Shown here: positions 22,583 through 35,006 of the stretch, in pieces
Layout: every line of letters begins with the position of its first letter
How positions within the stretch are numbered: position 1 is the first letter of the stretch
Assembly (NCBI GenBank): GCA_010093605.1
Contig: MU004191.1
Span: 365,832 to 429,831, forward strand
Origin: Lophium mytilinum
Taxonomy: Eukaryota; Ascomycota; Dothideomycetes; Mytilinidiales; Mytilinidiaceae
Length of the DNA stretch: 64,000 nucleotides
Direction: 5' to 3'
Program-made: the position numbers and the translations under genes
The notes under the pieces: model-generated
Told to the model about the DNA's origin: nothing
Seen by the model: the letters and a program-made list of their open reading frames with translations, nothing else
Databases searched by the model: none

Positions 22583-24430
22583 CTACCTATCCTTCCCATT
22601 CCTAGCAATAGCAACCACATTCCTCAACGTCCCAAACGGCAACACATCCGCAATCCTCTTCTTCCCCCCAAACAGCATCACCAGCCTATCCACTCCACAA
22701 CCCCACCCCCCCGTCGGCGGCATCCCCCACTCCAGCGCCTCGATATAGCTCTCATCCACACAGACCCCGGCGTCCGCTTTCGCGGGTTGGAAGCCCAGCT
22801 GCTGCTCGAACTTGCGGCGCTGCTCGAATGGCGAGTTCTCCTCTTCGTACGCGTTGACGTACTCGCGGCCTTTGATGAAGAGCTCGACGCGCGCGGCGAC
22901 GCGCTGGTTGGTGATGGGGTCGAGGAAGGATTTGGATAGCGGGGAGAGAGCTTCCGGGTGGTGTGTTATGAAAGTGGGCGTGGTGCAGAGGGGCTCGATG
23001 TAGTGTTCTGCGAGGTCGTCGAGGAGGCGGGGAAGAGTGGGGTTTGTGGGAACGGTGAGGGAGAGAGTCTCATAGAGGGAGAGGATGGTGGAGGTGGCGT
23101 CGGGGGCGGAGAGATCGGGGAGGGGTTGGCCGATAGCGGATTCAATTGTGGGAATGAAGGCGAGGCGCTGGAACGGATTGGAGAAGTCGACGGTTGGGGC
23201 TGGGATGGATGGGAATTCGGTGGCATGACAGCCTTGGATCATTGAGGAGATTTCGCGGAAGAGGGTTTCTGTTCGAAGGATGAGGTCCTCGAGGGTTGCG
23301 CCGACTTCGTAGAATTCGCAGATCGTAAATTCGGGGTTGTGAGTGGTGTCGACGCCTGATGTAAATGAGTAAAATGTAGGAGAAAAGCTTCTAGGAATTA
23401 TACCTTCATTGCGGAACACTCGTCCCATCTCAAAGACCTTCTCATTCCCAGCAATGACTAATCTCTTGAGAGACAACTCCGGGGCTATTCGCAGCCGTAA
23501 TGTGGCATCCATCATCTCTGTCGCCACGGTCTCAAAGGGTCTCGCAATTGCACCACCAGCTCCAACATCAAACATGGGTGTTTCCACTTCCATGAAATCA
23601 CGATCGGTAAGGAACGTCCGAAGTAGCTGATATATCCGACTGCGTAACCTCAGAATATCCCCTGATTGTCGATTGACTAACTGACGAACGTGTGGATGTC
23701 TGGAGAGAGTCTCGAGATCTTCAATGGTCTCGGGAATTGAGTGCAACGACGGCGCCAGTGATTTAGGAAGCTCTGTTGCAACTAGAGAAAGTTCTCCGCT
23801 CGAAGTCCTTTTCGGGTATCCGGTGATGGCTACCTCGTGTTAGAATGATTGACGACAGAAGAAATGAGAAGCAGATCTTACAGAACCAGTCCCCCTTCCT
23901 CACGACCTTCTTGAACTGCTTAAAATCCTCAAGGCTCACACCATGCTCGGCCAAAACACCAAAATCGCACATGCCCTGAAATTTCCCAGTTTGGCGCTCA
24001 ATGTCGAGGAACACGAGCTTATTCCCTGCCGTGCGGCGCGACCGTATCCTTCCTAGAGCCGTCAGCTCGTAGTTCTGAACGTCCAACAGCATAGTGATGT
24101 ACCGAACATCTCCACGGATTCATTTAGTAGCTTGTCCCCAGCCTCGATGCCCTCATATTTGGCAAGAAAAGAGGCTACAGAGTGCCGCTGTGCCGCAGAA
24201 TTGTCCGTCAAACGTGGATGGTATGCATTCAAATCGCCCGCCCTCTTGAGCTCAGCCAACCGCTTCTCCGCATCATGATTAGACGAAAGCGTCGAGTATA
24301 TATCCTCCGATACGTTGTGTGAAAATCGTCGTTGGATGGCGCAATATATCCTCGCGTGGTCAGGGTTCGAAATCGGCTTGACGTTCCTCGAGAGGTACGG
24401 CCGGAGGAACCGACAAGCGTTCCTGCTCAT
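22583..24430 (-). CDS. MSK1: mitochondrial lysyl-tRNA synthetase (class II)
   Basis: Minus-strand exons 24430-24103, 24052-23882, 23829-23404 and 23355-22583 give 565 residues, close to yeast Msk1. Introns are 50, 52, 48 and are all supported by restored family sequence (MF-GRIRSRR, GDWF-SITGYP, FRNEG-VDTTHNPEF). The 48-nt third intron is frame-neutral and stop-free, so an intronless gene call would wrongly insert 16 residues into the catalytic core. The enzyme charges mitochondrial tRNA-Lys. The N-terminus is rich in Arg/Ser (MSRNACRFLRPYLSRNVK), a likely mitochondrial targeting peptide. It is followed by the OB-fold anticodon-binding domain, then class II motifs 1 (FMEVETPMF), 2 (FRNEG..HNPEFT) and 3 (GWGCGVDRLVML). 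It shares an upstream region with TIM10. Confidence 0.93.
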
Positions 24431-24885
24431 ACTTTCAACGGTCAGCTTCGTTGTTCTCGAGTATATAGCAGAATCTAGAAACAAAGACAATAGAGGCAAT
24501 CAGCGGTACAGTAGTTATGATCAAGCGAGTGAAAAAATCCACACGTCATTCGCAACGGTTCTAATGTTATGGTGTAAATTCATCATTAAGGCCCCATCAA
24601 CAGAACAAAGAGAGGTTCATACCATACCTGTTCCCGATCAGTTGCGCGCGCTGCTCATGGCATTGACGTTGTAACCTAGAAGTCAGAGAACTTCGAGGAT
24701 GGGTGGTGTCCGACACACCGCCGAAATTCTCTACACGTGACTATCATATGGCCCAAGCTCCGAATTTCTCCCAACTATCACCGACGTGCCTTTTGGGATC
24801 GAGCAGGCATCAACCCAACCCCATTGTGCCATCTCTCACAGATCCCCACCACACCAAACCAATCCCCCTTCATCCTCCTCTCAAA
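24431..24885. promoter_or_regulatory. shared upstream region of MSK1 and TIM10
   Basis: The 455 bp between the two divergent ATGs contain no other credible gene and must hold both promoters. The TIM10-proximal part is C/T-rich. Confidence 0.55.
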
Positions 24886-25271
24886 ATGTCCTTCCTCTTC
24901 GGCGGCCGCCCCCAAATCTCCTCGGAGCAGAAGATCGCAAACGCAGAGGCGGAGATCGATATGGTATCCGACATGTTCTCGCGGTACGCAACCCACTCCC
25001 CTCTCCAATCCCTACACTACCTCCCCCATTTCCCCCTTCTACCCCCACCCGGATGTACCCAAAACTGACGTCTGAGGCACACAGCCTCGTCAACTCATGC
25101 TCTAAAAAATGCCTGGACAAAGACTACCGCGAACCGGACCTCAACAAGGGCGAGTCCGTGTGCCTCGACCGCTGCGTGTCCAAGTTCTTCGAGGTCAACG
25201 TCAAAGTGTCGGAGAAGATGCAGGGGGAGGCGAGCGCGAATGCGGGGGGCGGGTCGCCATTTGGGATGTAG
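24886..25271 (+). CDS. TIM10: mitochondrial intermembrane-space chaperone Tim10
   Basis: Exons 24886-24983 and 25085-25271 give 94 residues, with the junction inside an Arg codon. The small Tim signature is complete: CSKKC, 16 residues, then CLDRC (twin CX3C), which forms two disulfides in the intermembrane space. The start MSFLFGG, the EAEIDMVSDMFSR helix and the VSKFFEVNVKVSEKMQ tail point to Tim10 rather than Tim9, Tim8 or Tim13. It works with Tim9 as a hexameric chaperone that carries hydrophobic carrier precursors to TIM22 and beta-barrel precursors to the SAM complex. It is divergent from MSK1. Confidence 0.95.
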
Positions 25272-26117
25272 ATGGGGGGGTTGACGGACTGTATGCATAC
25301 AAGGAATGAGAGGGTCGAAAGGACGTGAGGGCTAAGGGACGCAACCGCTGGCGAAACATATGCGAGCGAGGGGTGGAAGGGTGGCGGAGAAGTGGGATGC
25401 GCTGCGTGCGGATATTAGGAGGGATTAGGAGGGGAACTCTGCTCTGCTTGTATTGGGAGTTTTGGGATGTGCAAAATTATAGGATATGAGGGATGCTGTG
25501 CCTAACGGGGTACGACGACCAGTGTAGGATGGGGGATGGATCAGGTTATGCCTGAAATGTATAGTACTAGGGAGCGCGGATGAGCTTGCGCAATCAATTG
25601 GAGACAGTTCTCTGCGTCACTTTCTTGCATCTGCGATTAAGCACCATTCGCTTTCCGTATTCAACTTTCTTCCTTGCAGCTTCTTCCAGCTTTTCTCGTA
25701 TACTTTCACATCACGTGGAAAGATTGCTCCATTCGGTGGAAAACATATAATTTTAGTTTACTGGAGTATCAACTAATAGCGCGCTATGTACCAATCGCTC
25801 TTGATCAACCAGGAGCTGTCGTCGCTATGTGCCCAGGGTATCTTATACAAACTCGAACAAATATCAAACCCGCAGCCGACCCTATATCAATTTGAGAAAG
25901 AGGCCATCTCGCAAGTTCCGCGGTATAGCAAATTCTGCACCTTCCTGCCCAACCAGACCCAACCATCCCAGAAGCCGTTACCCGTTCATGTACAAAACGA
26001 GGCCGTCGTACAGATGAAACAATCTTTTGTGACATAAAAACTATTATCTTGGTGAAATGAAGCTCTCCTGTGTAACCAGTACAGGAGAGTATGGGAAAAA
26101 AGAAAGCGGTGCTCTAT
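25272..26117. other. intergenic, nothing recognised
   Basis: This is the convergent space between TIM10 (+) and the arrestin-like gene (-). It probably holds both 3' ends; no gene is seen. Confidence 0.55.
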
Positions 26118-27805
26118 TTAGCCTTGCATCGCCAGCGCTCTGCCTTGGCTGCTCGGATGCATCGATGCAAATGCTGAGTAGTCGGGAAGTCCATCAGGGC
26201 CCCCCATCGGAGACGCTTGTACAGGGGCAACATTGCGAGGCGTCCACATCTCATTTGCGTCTTGGATGGCCAGGCTTTCAGCGCGCGTTTCCCGTATCCG
26301 CGCAGCGCCGCTCTCGGAGGTGTCGGCCGCGATTTGAATGGGGAGCTTGACGGTCATGCTGGGGTCGGCGATACCAGGGGCGTGGACTGAGAGGCTCAGA
26401 TTCAGGGCGTAAACACGCGAGATGAGACAAGAGTGAAACGTCGGGACGAAGTTCTTGTTCTCGGGGAGGGTGATGGGGACTAGAAGCGTAGCGGTGTAGA
26501 AGGACTTCCCCTTGTAGTTCTTGGTGGCATTTGCGGTGGAGTAGGTAGATGTGTTAGTGTGCGGTAAGCTGCTCGAGCTGTTACGTCCCTGCTCGGAGCA
26601 ATCTGATACACCAGAGTCACGGCGCGACAAGGCGAGCGAAGCTTCCGATTCATGACGATGCCATTGTGCGGAAGCAACACACATCTTGGACAAATCGACC
26701 ATTTCCGAGTAGAAGCCGCACATGAGGTCGTAATCATTTGTAGATCGGTTGGGGAAGTTAATGCGGGGGTTGCTTGCGAAGAAGGTCGTGACCTTGATCT
26801 TGGAGTTGAGGGAGCCGAAGCGTGGCGGTTGCGCAGACTCGTCGGCGGGATCGAATCGAAGCAGTATCTTGGTCATTGTTGAGAGAGTGGAAGGCGGCGA
26901 TCGAGCCCCTGGGATCATCAGAGCCTTGGGTTGCGAGCTCTCCATTACCAGTGTTCCAAGCTTGCCCTTGAACAAGCCCTTACGGATGACCTTCTCTTGT
27001 CGGAGACGGTACTCCTTATCCCTGGAGTCGACGTTGATTGGTGGCTGCACCTCATAAGCGGGCTTGACCCGGATCTTCCTCATCTTTTCGCCGAGGGTGT
27101 ATATGGTAGAGTCGGCATCCCGATACTGCGTGACCTTCACCTTGATACCATATGTGATGCGGGACATGTCCGGTGCAAAGTCGTCAAGTAACATGCCATT
27201 GAAGCCCGCCAACTCTGGGTCGCCTAGACTCGGCGGTAGCTCAAGATGCCTCTGGTGCACATGGTCGCTAGCGACTTTGTGGGTGCAGGCTCGTGGTAGT
27301 AGCTGCTCTGGGACGACGAAAGTGAAAGGAAAGTTCTGTGTCTGTCCAGCATACAGGATTCTCGGCTGCGGCATGAGTGAATGATCAAGCGGCATCACTA
27401 GCTTGAGAAACCGATGGGTTGCCTCTGACCGGCCCGAGATGGTGGGCGTACTGGTTAGCCGGTCAACGTGAGTCTTTGCGAGGCCTATAAGAATTCATCA
27501 GTGACGGAGCTTGGTGGGAAGACATGGAGCTATAACCACTCACCAATAAAAGCGATTTCGATTTCATCAAATCGCGTGTCGCTACCGGCAGTGATTGCGA
27601 CAGTGCCTTGGATACGGTCCATAGTCGAATAGCTCGTGACGTATGAAGCCCGAACAGCGCCACTCGTTTCGGCATCATCGAGCTGGATGTCGATGGTGGG
27701 CCGGCCAAGTTGCGCAATGTTGCGCACTTTGGAGGTAATTTGACTCCCGATCGAGGTCATTGTGTATGAGGTCGATGCCGCCATGGTGGACGCAGTATAG
27801 GACAT
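26118..27805 (-). CDS. arrestin/Bul-like trafficking adaptor
   Basis: Minus-strand exons 27805-27544 and 27484-26118 give 542 residues; the junction sits inside a Gly codon (AFIG-LAKTH). The N-terminal half is beta-rich and arrestin-like: IDIQLDDAETSGAVRASYVTSY resembles arrestin strands, followed by a DRIQGTVAIT segment and by QNFPFTFVVPEQLLPRACTH, the usual FPF.F.vP turn in fungal alpha-arrestin and Bul families. The middle carries a Ser-rich insertion, and the C-terminal domain holds SFYTATLLVPITLPENKNFVPTFHSCLISRVYAL. Such proteins recruit Rsp5-type ubiquitin ligases to plasma-membrane transporters. I see no clear PPxY motif, so the mode of ligase binding is open. The family is fairly sure; the specific role is unknown. 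Confidence 0.75.
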
Positions 27806-30012
27806 GATGGGAAGAGATATAGAGAGAAAAGCGAGGACAAAGAAAGCGGAGATGCGACGCGAGATAAGGTGCGGCCCAATGCGGTGAAAATCCGGGGATC
27901 ACTGGAACCTCATCCGCAGACACAGAACGGACACTAACGGGAGAGTGTTTGCGCGTTGTTGTCGACGTGGCCGTGGTGTTTTGGGAGAAATATGGGCATC
28001 ATGAGGGGGGGGCCAGGGGCTTATTATATCCCCGGGTTCTACGAGCATGGTATGGCAGCGCCTTGGGGCCTGGATTTGAGTCATCTCTTGTTCGTCTTGG
28101 CCGTGACTGGGCTTGCTGGAGATCGACGAAGGATGTGTGAGGATGCTTTGGAACATTGGGGGCGCGTAGACTGTCAGGCACACTGTCATGCGTCAGGCTC
28201 GGGTAGAGGCACGCAGAATAGACGGCATACTGAATCTGGTACTGTCGTACGCAAAAATAACAAGCATCCAGTAAAGTGTAAGCCTGCAATATGCACTATC
28301 ACACGCTACGGGATGTCAGGATATGGACAGAATACGAGCTCCCAGCGCTCACCAATCCGCTTGCGCCATCTAACTGCATGCAGCGGACATGTCAAGTTGA
28401 AAGGCGTGCCGCGTTCGGCATCACGCAGGCTCCCCGTTTCTTGCGCATATGCGCTGCTTGGATCTCAGACGCCTCATACAGGCACGTTGCGGCGCTTCGC
28501 AGCTCAAGGCTTTGCACTGAGCCCCACCTAATCACCTCACTGATCCCTAAGAGCAGTTTCAGCCATAGTTGTTTGTCACGCCCCGTGGCGGTGGCCGTGT
28601 ACGTTAAGTATACACGCCCACAGCTCCACCATGCCACCGCGAAGTGGATTCCAATAGTTTCACGTCGCGTCGCCGCGACTTTAACGGCATCGCGCAACTT
28701 GGCTGGTTGCCCCGTACCGTGCTGGCTCTGCGTCGAGGGAAAATTTGCGCATCAAGCTGCAAGACTCACACTTCGATGCCGCATGCTTCGCCGAAGAATT
28801 TTCCTAGGGAAGCATCGCGGAACCAAGGCAAGCCACACGAGCTCGCGGCGGCAGGGCTAAGGGGAGATGCTTTCAAACTAGGGGATAAGAAACAGGCGTG
28901 CGTGTTGGAATAGTCGTACCCCCTACCCGGTTTTGCTTAGGGGCGGGCTCTGTATCTCCGGTATTGTCAGACGTCGAGTACAAACCCCAGCTCGACCATG
29001 GTTCTGGCCTGCCCAGCTGCCTGTCTCGTCGAACTGATGGTTGACGTCTAGCAGAACTGTGGTCCCCCAGCCCTCCGCATAACTCTGTTTAGTGGGCCCG
29101 ATACCGGCGTTGGGCCCAGAAGTTCTACTCCGACCGATGCCTGCATTCCGACAACCAGTCCGACGATAGAGGCTTTGTCCGACGGCGAGGAAATTCAACC
29201 CCGAACCTGAAATAGCCGGCCGGCGCTGCTGTGTGACTCTTCGAAACCGGTTTCTAGAAGTTCGAGAAGACGCGTCTGACCGCCGCTGCAGGGTTTCGGG
29301 TATTACTAAAGCTGCGCATGTGTTGTTGTGTCGCGGTGAGCGTTTGTCATCCAGCAGCATGAGGGTGAAGTGCCAAGCTGGTAGTTCAGCCACAGCGCCC
29401 TTCTCGCATTCAATCCGACGACCTGCATGTCGCTATAGGGCGTGCTATCTATGGCCTCTTGTACTGCACTAATGGTTTGCAACGACTTATCACTTTAAAG
29501 CGCGCAGATCTCTTAATCTGATTGGAAATCCAGAGATAAAGAGGTGACTCCAAATGCGGATAGTATACTTGAAAGTGGCATCATATTCCGATTGTATGAA
29601 CTCATAGTACTTCATCTAACTCAAGACGATAATAGGTAAATCAAACCCTTCTCAGGCATTGTCGTACAGACAGCTCGCTATAATTCAACTGCTCTTCTTC
29701 CTCTTTGACAGTCTTGCCTTGATTACATGCCCAATTCCTCCCTCTACAATCCGAGCGGAATAATCTTCATCATCTACTCTACACGTCTTGAAAACACATT
29801 GTGCACCCCGAAGAGTCGCAAGCAAGGGTTTTCATTTTAGCCAGTTAGCAAGAGAGCTACTCTACAAATTTCAGGCCGCCGCCGTGAACGCCCCCAGAGC
29901 CAACCTTGGTACGCAAGAAACCCACTTATCAGGCTTCCATGCCTCCTGTCGATATCTCAAATTGTGTGCCTGGCGCCTTCCCGTATTGCAGCATCTCACG
30001 GGAGCGAATTGA
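27806..30012. other. 2.2-kb intergenic region, nothing recognised
   Basis: It lies between the arrestin-like gene and the TFIIA stop codon. Two frames longer than 150 codons (28291-28860 on + and 28923-29393 on -) look like random translation: Arg/Ser/Cys-rich, with no family, splice support or conserved pattern. Confidence 0.55.
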
Positions 30013-31683
30013 TTACCACTCAAACTCGCCGTTGGCCTTGTGGAAGAGAAACTCCCTCTTGTTGGTGGTAAGAATGCCGTCCTTGAGCGTGCACTTCCAC
30101 TTGTTCTTGACCCGCTGGACCTTGTCATAGGTGCAGAGCATGTAGTCCATATTCTCGTCATTGCTGTCGTCGCCGCCGTCATTCTCATCTTCCGGATCAT
30201 CGAGATCAGAATTGATAGCATCCTCGTCCCGCTCTTCTTTTTTGTCCTCGTCATCATCCTCTCCGTCCAGCTGAGCAATGCGAGGAGCCTTCGAAGGGCT
30301 AGCCTCGGACGGGGACGCCTGCTTTCTGACGCGGCGGGTTGCCTTGCGCTTCCTGCCTTTAGCGAGCTCGTCGAGGGGCACCATGAGTCCGCTGTCCTGG
30401 TGCTGTGCCATCGCCTCCACCTGGTCGCGCATCAGACGATCAGCAGCATGTCTGCCGTTCGGACCGTCTTCTGGCTCAGCCTTCAGGCCTGCATACAGTG
30501 TGCTCCACTCTTCCAAAGCATCACCAGAGCCGTCGTTTTGCGCAGAGTACAAACCGCTCTGGCGCTGGGCGATGTGCGGAGGACGTTGGCCCTGCTGGCC
30601 CTGGCCCGGCATCTGTTGACCAGGCATTTGCATGCGCTGTTGCTGGTGCTGCTGCGGGTGTTGTTGTTGATGCTGTTGCTGACCGGGCTGGGGCATGTTG
30701 CCGCCGGGTTGGCCTTGCTGGCCCATTGACAGGTTGCTGCTCTGGACTCCATATCTCTGCTCTAGGATGTGGTCCCTCCGTTGATGGGCAGTGAGCTGAG
30801 GGTTCGGATAGCCCCCGGATCCCGCGAAGCCATTCGGCTGCTGCTGGAAGGTCGCGGACACCGGGCTATCGTATCCTGACTCGGTCTTGATGCGTGTGCC
30901 GCCGTAGCCAGTCTGAACTGGCTGAGTAGGCATGGACGGGATCTGCGGCGAGTCCAACGGCTCCTGCTTGGGTGCATTGGAGGGCACAGTTGGCGTATTG
31001 CGGTCCTGCACGACGGTGGCGGGGCTCCACGGGAACTGTGCGATGCCGAGATTGGTGAGCTTAGTCTGCCAGACCTATAAATATCATTAGCATCTATTGC
31101 CGTGTCTGCATGAGTAAATAAACGAAGAAGCTGAGACGAGAACAGGGCATAAAGTCATGTGATGGCTAGGCCGAAGGGAGGAAGGCGGGAAAAGCGCGGC
31201 GGGGGCCTGGTGAGCAGGGCTATAAAAAGGCTCCCCATATACGACGGCTGCCCCGAGACCGACGCTCGCAGCTGCGACCGGCAAACTCAGCCCGCCCCGC
31301 TTTTGCCGCCGCACCACCCAGGCTGCCATGAGAGCACTGCGACGACGAACGACGCCTTATAAGCCCCGGAAGCGATGCGAAAATGAAGAGGAGCCCAGGA
31401 AATCGATGCAGGACGCCGCGCCGGGCCAGTGAATGAAGGAACAAAGGGTGCAAAGCGACGCGCAAGGGACGGCTTGTTACGCACCTCTCTCATCTCGGTC
31501 AGCGTCGCCTGGTCGACGCCAAACTCCTCGAAGTCATTCTGCGACGCCTGGATGACCTTCTCGATGATCTGCTGGTAGATGGTGCCCTGTCGCGCGCTGT
31601 CAGTCAGGTTGCGCTTTCAATGGCCGCTGCTGCCGGACAAGCAGCCGGGAGGACAGGGCACTAACCACGACAACGTTAGACAT
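30013..31683 (-). CDS. TOA1: TFIIA large subunit (alpha/beta)
   Basis: Minus-strand exons 31683-31666, 31586-31485 and 31074-30013 give 393 residues. The first exon has only six codons. Intron 1 (79 nt) has a CTGAC branch; intron 2 is 410 nt, the longest in this window. The N-terminal helices (SNVVVGTIYQQIIEKVIQ...EFGVDQATL) form the four-helix bundle with the small subunit. A long Gln/Gly/Pro-rich spacer follows (residues about 100-200), then an acidic stretch. The C-terminal beta-barrel segment (MLCTYDKVQRVKNKWKCTLK...FLFHKANGEFEW) binds TBP and DNA. TFIIA stabilises TBP on the TATA box in the nucleus. The end at W is the normal family terminus. Confidence 0.94.
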
Positions 31684-32791
31684 GGCGCCGGTTCACGAAT
31701 AGAGATATCGGACGGGAAGGGAGCGGGAGGAGCGTGGCTGCAAGCATGCAGTTGTCTGCGGCTCGGTGTCGTTGGCTTTCACTCTCGGAGCTGGGTTGGC
31801 AATTGGGAGACGACGTCAGCGCGAGAGGCAGCCGCGCGACGATAGCCCTGCGTGGGGCACTCTAGCTGTCCAGCGTCACGGACTATTTGGCCTGCGGAAG
31901 CGTTGTCTTGTATTTGGAGGACGGTCCGAAGCGCTGGCTTGGGGGTTGTCTTGGTCCAGCAGGTGGTTGCAGCAGTGAGGAAGCAGGGCCGCCGCCGGAG
32001 TCTGAAGACATGCCTCTCGCTTAGTCTAGCTACCGCGCTAGCGCCTAGCGTGCCTTGTCGCAGTGAACCTTGGACTTGCCAAACTGCTCTAGATGTGAGC
32101 TGCGCAGAAGTGTCCTTCATGTCTTAACGGATACATGCATGTTTGTAGATGTTGGTGAAGCAGGGTGGTATGGCATGGTTGTGGCGCCACAGTGTCACAG
32201 TCCCGAGCGATCCACTGTCAACCGTGGAACTTTGGTTCTAGGGAGGACTGTGTAATTTCACGACACCTCATCATTCTATTGCACATACTGTTTCAGGCGT
32301 ATTGAACTTTGCTCGAATTCCTTGAACGTGTTCCCAGGAACTTGAATGATATAGGAGCCTTTTTTGCACAACTTGATGCTTGGCCGGGTAATTTGAGACA
32401 ACGGCCGATTGACGGTAGGTTTAACTTATCGCTCTTCACTTTGCATTCTCACAAGCACCAAAAGGGGTCAGCAGACTTTCGTAGCCGTACTTTAGATAGG
32501 ATCGATACTGTTTGTCATTTTCAGAACCATCGCCATCGGAAGCGGCCTTCATTAACGCGAAGAAGTATCACGCTGGCTCCCTTGCAGAAACCCGAGGCAC
32601 TGATTTCACCCAAAACTATCCCACCAGAAAGGCACCAAACACCACGCAGATCCGAGGTTGAGACGAGTGTACCATCCCACCAAGTAATGACTGATGTAAC
32701 TCCGAAGACCATTGGTCGCAAAACAAGCCGCTAACACCACGCTGAAACCCGTGAGTCCATTATTTTTCGCACCACGCAAGACCTTTGGAAT
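31684..32791. other. intergenic, nothing recognised
   Basis: Upstream of TFIIA and downstream of the bZIP gene. The 141-codon frame at 32309-32734 has no family resemblance and I do not accept it as a gene. Confidence 0.5.
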
Positions 32792-35006
32792 CTAGAAAGC
32801 CTGAATAAGCGCTGACTTGAAGGCCATGTCGACATCTTTGCGACGGTAACCGGGCGTACGGCCAAGACACACGGCCCTCTTAACGACCTCTGTTCGGATA
32901 GTTAGCAACAGGCCTGAGAAGGAAGAGCAAAGGGCCAGCATACCCTCAATGAGCTTCGAAACATCGACGAGAACTGCCTTCTTCACTTTCCGCTTCACAG
33001 GCTCCACCCCGATCATGTCCAAGCCTAAGCTCATGCTGGTGTTGTCCATGTCGAAGCCGCCACCAAGATCAAGGCCCAACGGCTCGAACATACCACTCGT
33101 GTCCAATCCCGCAATCCTGCCAAAGTTGGAGAAGTCTCCAACCCCCATATCGAGTCCATACGGGGTGTCGGTCTGAGCAAGTAATTGGTCCAAGGTCGAC
33201 ATCCCAGGCGTCCGCGGTGGAGAGTGGTCGGTAGCACTGTCTCCGCTCGAGCTACTGTGCGACTGGCTCTCAGCATCAAATGGCCTGAAATTGTCCCCTA
33301 CAGGATCCATGCTGAGCGGAATATCCGTGCCGTAGATCATAGCGGGCATATCGGGGTGAAGCCCCTCCTCAACATCAACGTACGCTTCGGCGAACGACGC
33401 TTGCGGGTCGATACGCACGCCCAGCTCTTCGAGATAGCCCTCTACGTCGTGTGCATCAAACCACTCGCCTTCGAAGCCACGAAGATCGACGTCGATGACT
33501 TGGTTGAGAGTGCTGTCCACGGAATTCTCTAGGACGAGCTTTTTCATAGGGCCAATGCTCCGTACATTCCACGAGTTTGGCGGGGGTGAAGTACTGCCAT
33601 TTGCGTCTCTACGGGGATAGTGAGTCCCAGCTCCGCCCAGGTGGATGAAAGGTGTTTGCCAGCAATCTAGAGTATCGGAGTTGGATTTGGTGAGAATGGC
33701 GCGGAACCGGGCAAGCATTTGATCGCGCGTTATGTATGGTAGCGATAGCTTGAATACATGATTGACTGCTGCGGGGTGCAGGGATGATGTGCTCAAGAGA
33801 TGGAAGCCCCGTTCTACTGTAGCCCGTGTCAACCGCCGGGCGAAGGTTGTTTCTTGGAAACTATATGTGTACGGCGCTCGCAGGCTCAGTGTCTTGGTGA
33901 GATTTGGTCCATCTGGGGAGTCGAACCGCGCGGGTAATGGCAGCTTGTCTGAGATGGGTGGTAAGATATTAGGGGGGGTAGGTACCCTGGCGAGAAATGT
34001 TTGTGGTTGAATGGAATTTGGAGAGACGTTTTGCATGAGTGTGTCGATCAGTGAGAACGAATTATTATTCGAGCTTCCATTAAGGATGGGGGTCGAGTAG
34101 TTGCCGGTTCTCGAAGTTACGAAAGGGCTGTTCTCTTTGCTCAACTCATAGGGAGAATTGATCATGGCTGGGAAGAAGGTGCGCGCAGAAAGGTTATTGT
34201 TATGATCTGGCTCTGGCGATGAGGAATCTGAGACCGGCTGGGCAACATATCCCCAGCCGACTTCTGTATGCTCTGGAACAGGAGGCGCAGTAGGCCTTTG
34301 TGTCGAGGAGCTCGCACGGGCAGCTCTCGCGATTTCAGTCGCTTTGTGTAGCTCTGCGGCCGGATCAAACTCGAGCTCTCCAGTTTCCTCATCGTAATTG
34401 CCTCCATCAGCAGCAGCAGCCCGCGCAATCTTGATAAAGGTTTCCATAGTCGACTTCAGGTCCCTTCCCAGTTCTGGGCGGAGGCTGAGAACGCCGGAAC
34501 TGATAGCAGAATCGTTGAATTGGACAAACGATCGGTTCATTTCCTCGACCGCATTTTGGAGTTCAGTGACCTGTCTCTTTAAAGATGAGATGGTCGTCTC
34601 TTTTCTTTGGCGGTATGCTCGCTGTGCTAGTCGGATTTGTGTACGACGACGCTGGGGGCAGTCAGCTTCTGGTCAGTAAAATATTGAAGTGTTTCAGATG
34701 AGGTCATGCAACCAGCGGTAAATGACTACGAGTAGGGAATCCTTCGCTGCGAGTCTTAGATTTTAACGTTTGGCACTTCAGATAAACCCCGTGGTGAACC
34801 TTGCTACGGAGGGTTTCTAGTGGATCCTAAAGAGGCATTTGGATAGACTGTAATATGTTGTTACTCACGTCTGCAGCGGTTTCGTCTTGAGTGTCCACTC
34901 GCGGCCGACCGCGAGATTTCTTCGCAGCCGCATCTTCACTGCCAGGGCTCGTCCGCGAACGCTTTCTTGTTGTCGCAGACCGCTCTTCGCTTTCAGAGGA
35001 AGTCAT
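32792..35006 (-). CDS. bZIP transcription factor of a Yap-like fungal family
   Basis: Minus-strand exons 35006-34869, 34651-32944 and 32889-32792 give 647 residues. The first exon ends exactly at ETAAD before the basic region. The last intron (54 nt, CTAAC branch) is frame-neutral and would read through in a naive call. Residues about 47-62 are the basic region RRRTQIRLAQRAYRQRK, followed by a coiled coil (ETTISSLKRQVTELQNAVEEMN). The invariant bZIP Asn is Ile here, although the AQ..YR half is Yap/Pap1-like. The rest is largely disordered, with acidic and Ser/Pro-rich segments. No Yap1-type cysteine-rich redox domain is visible. I remember the same basic region in uncharacterised bZIP proteins of many Pezizomycotina, so it is a conserved family without a role I can state. 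Confidence 0.85.

Noticed and set aside
28291-29393. Frames of 189 codons (+) and 156 codons (-)
   Set aside because: Composition looks random, there is no recognisable domain, and no splice-supported extension exists.
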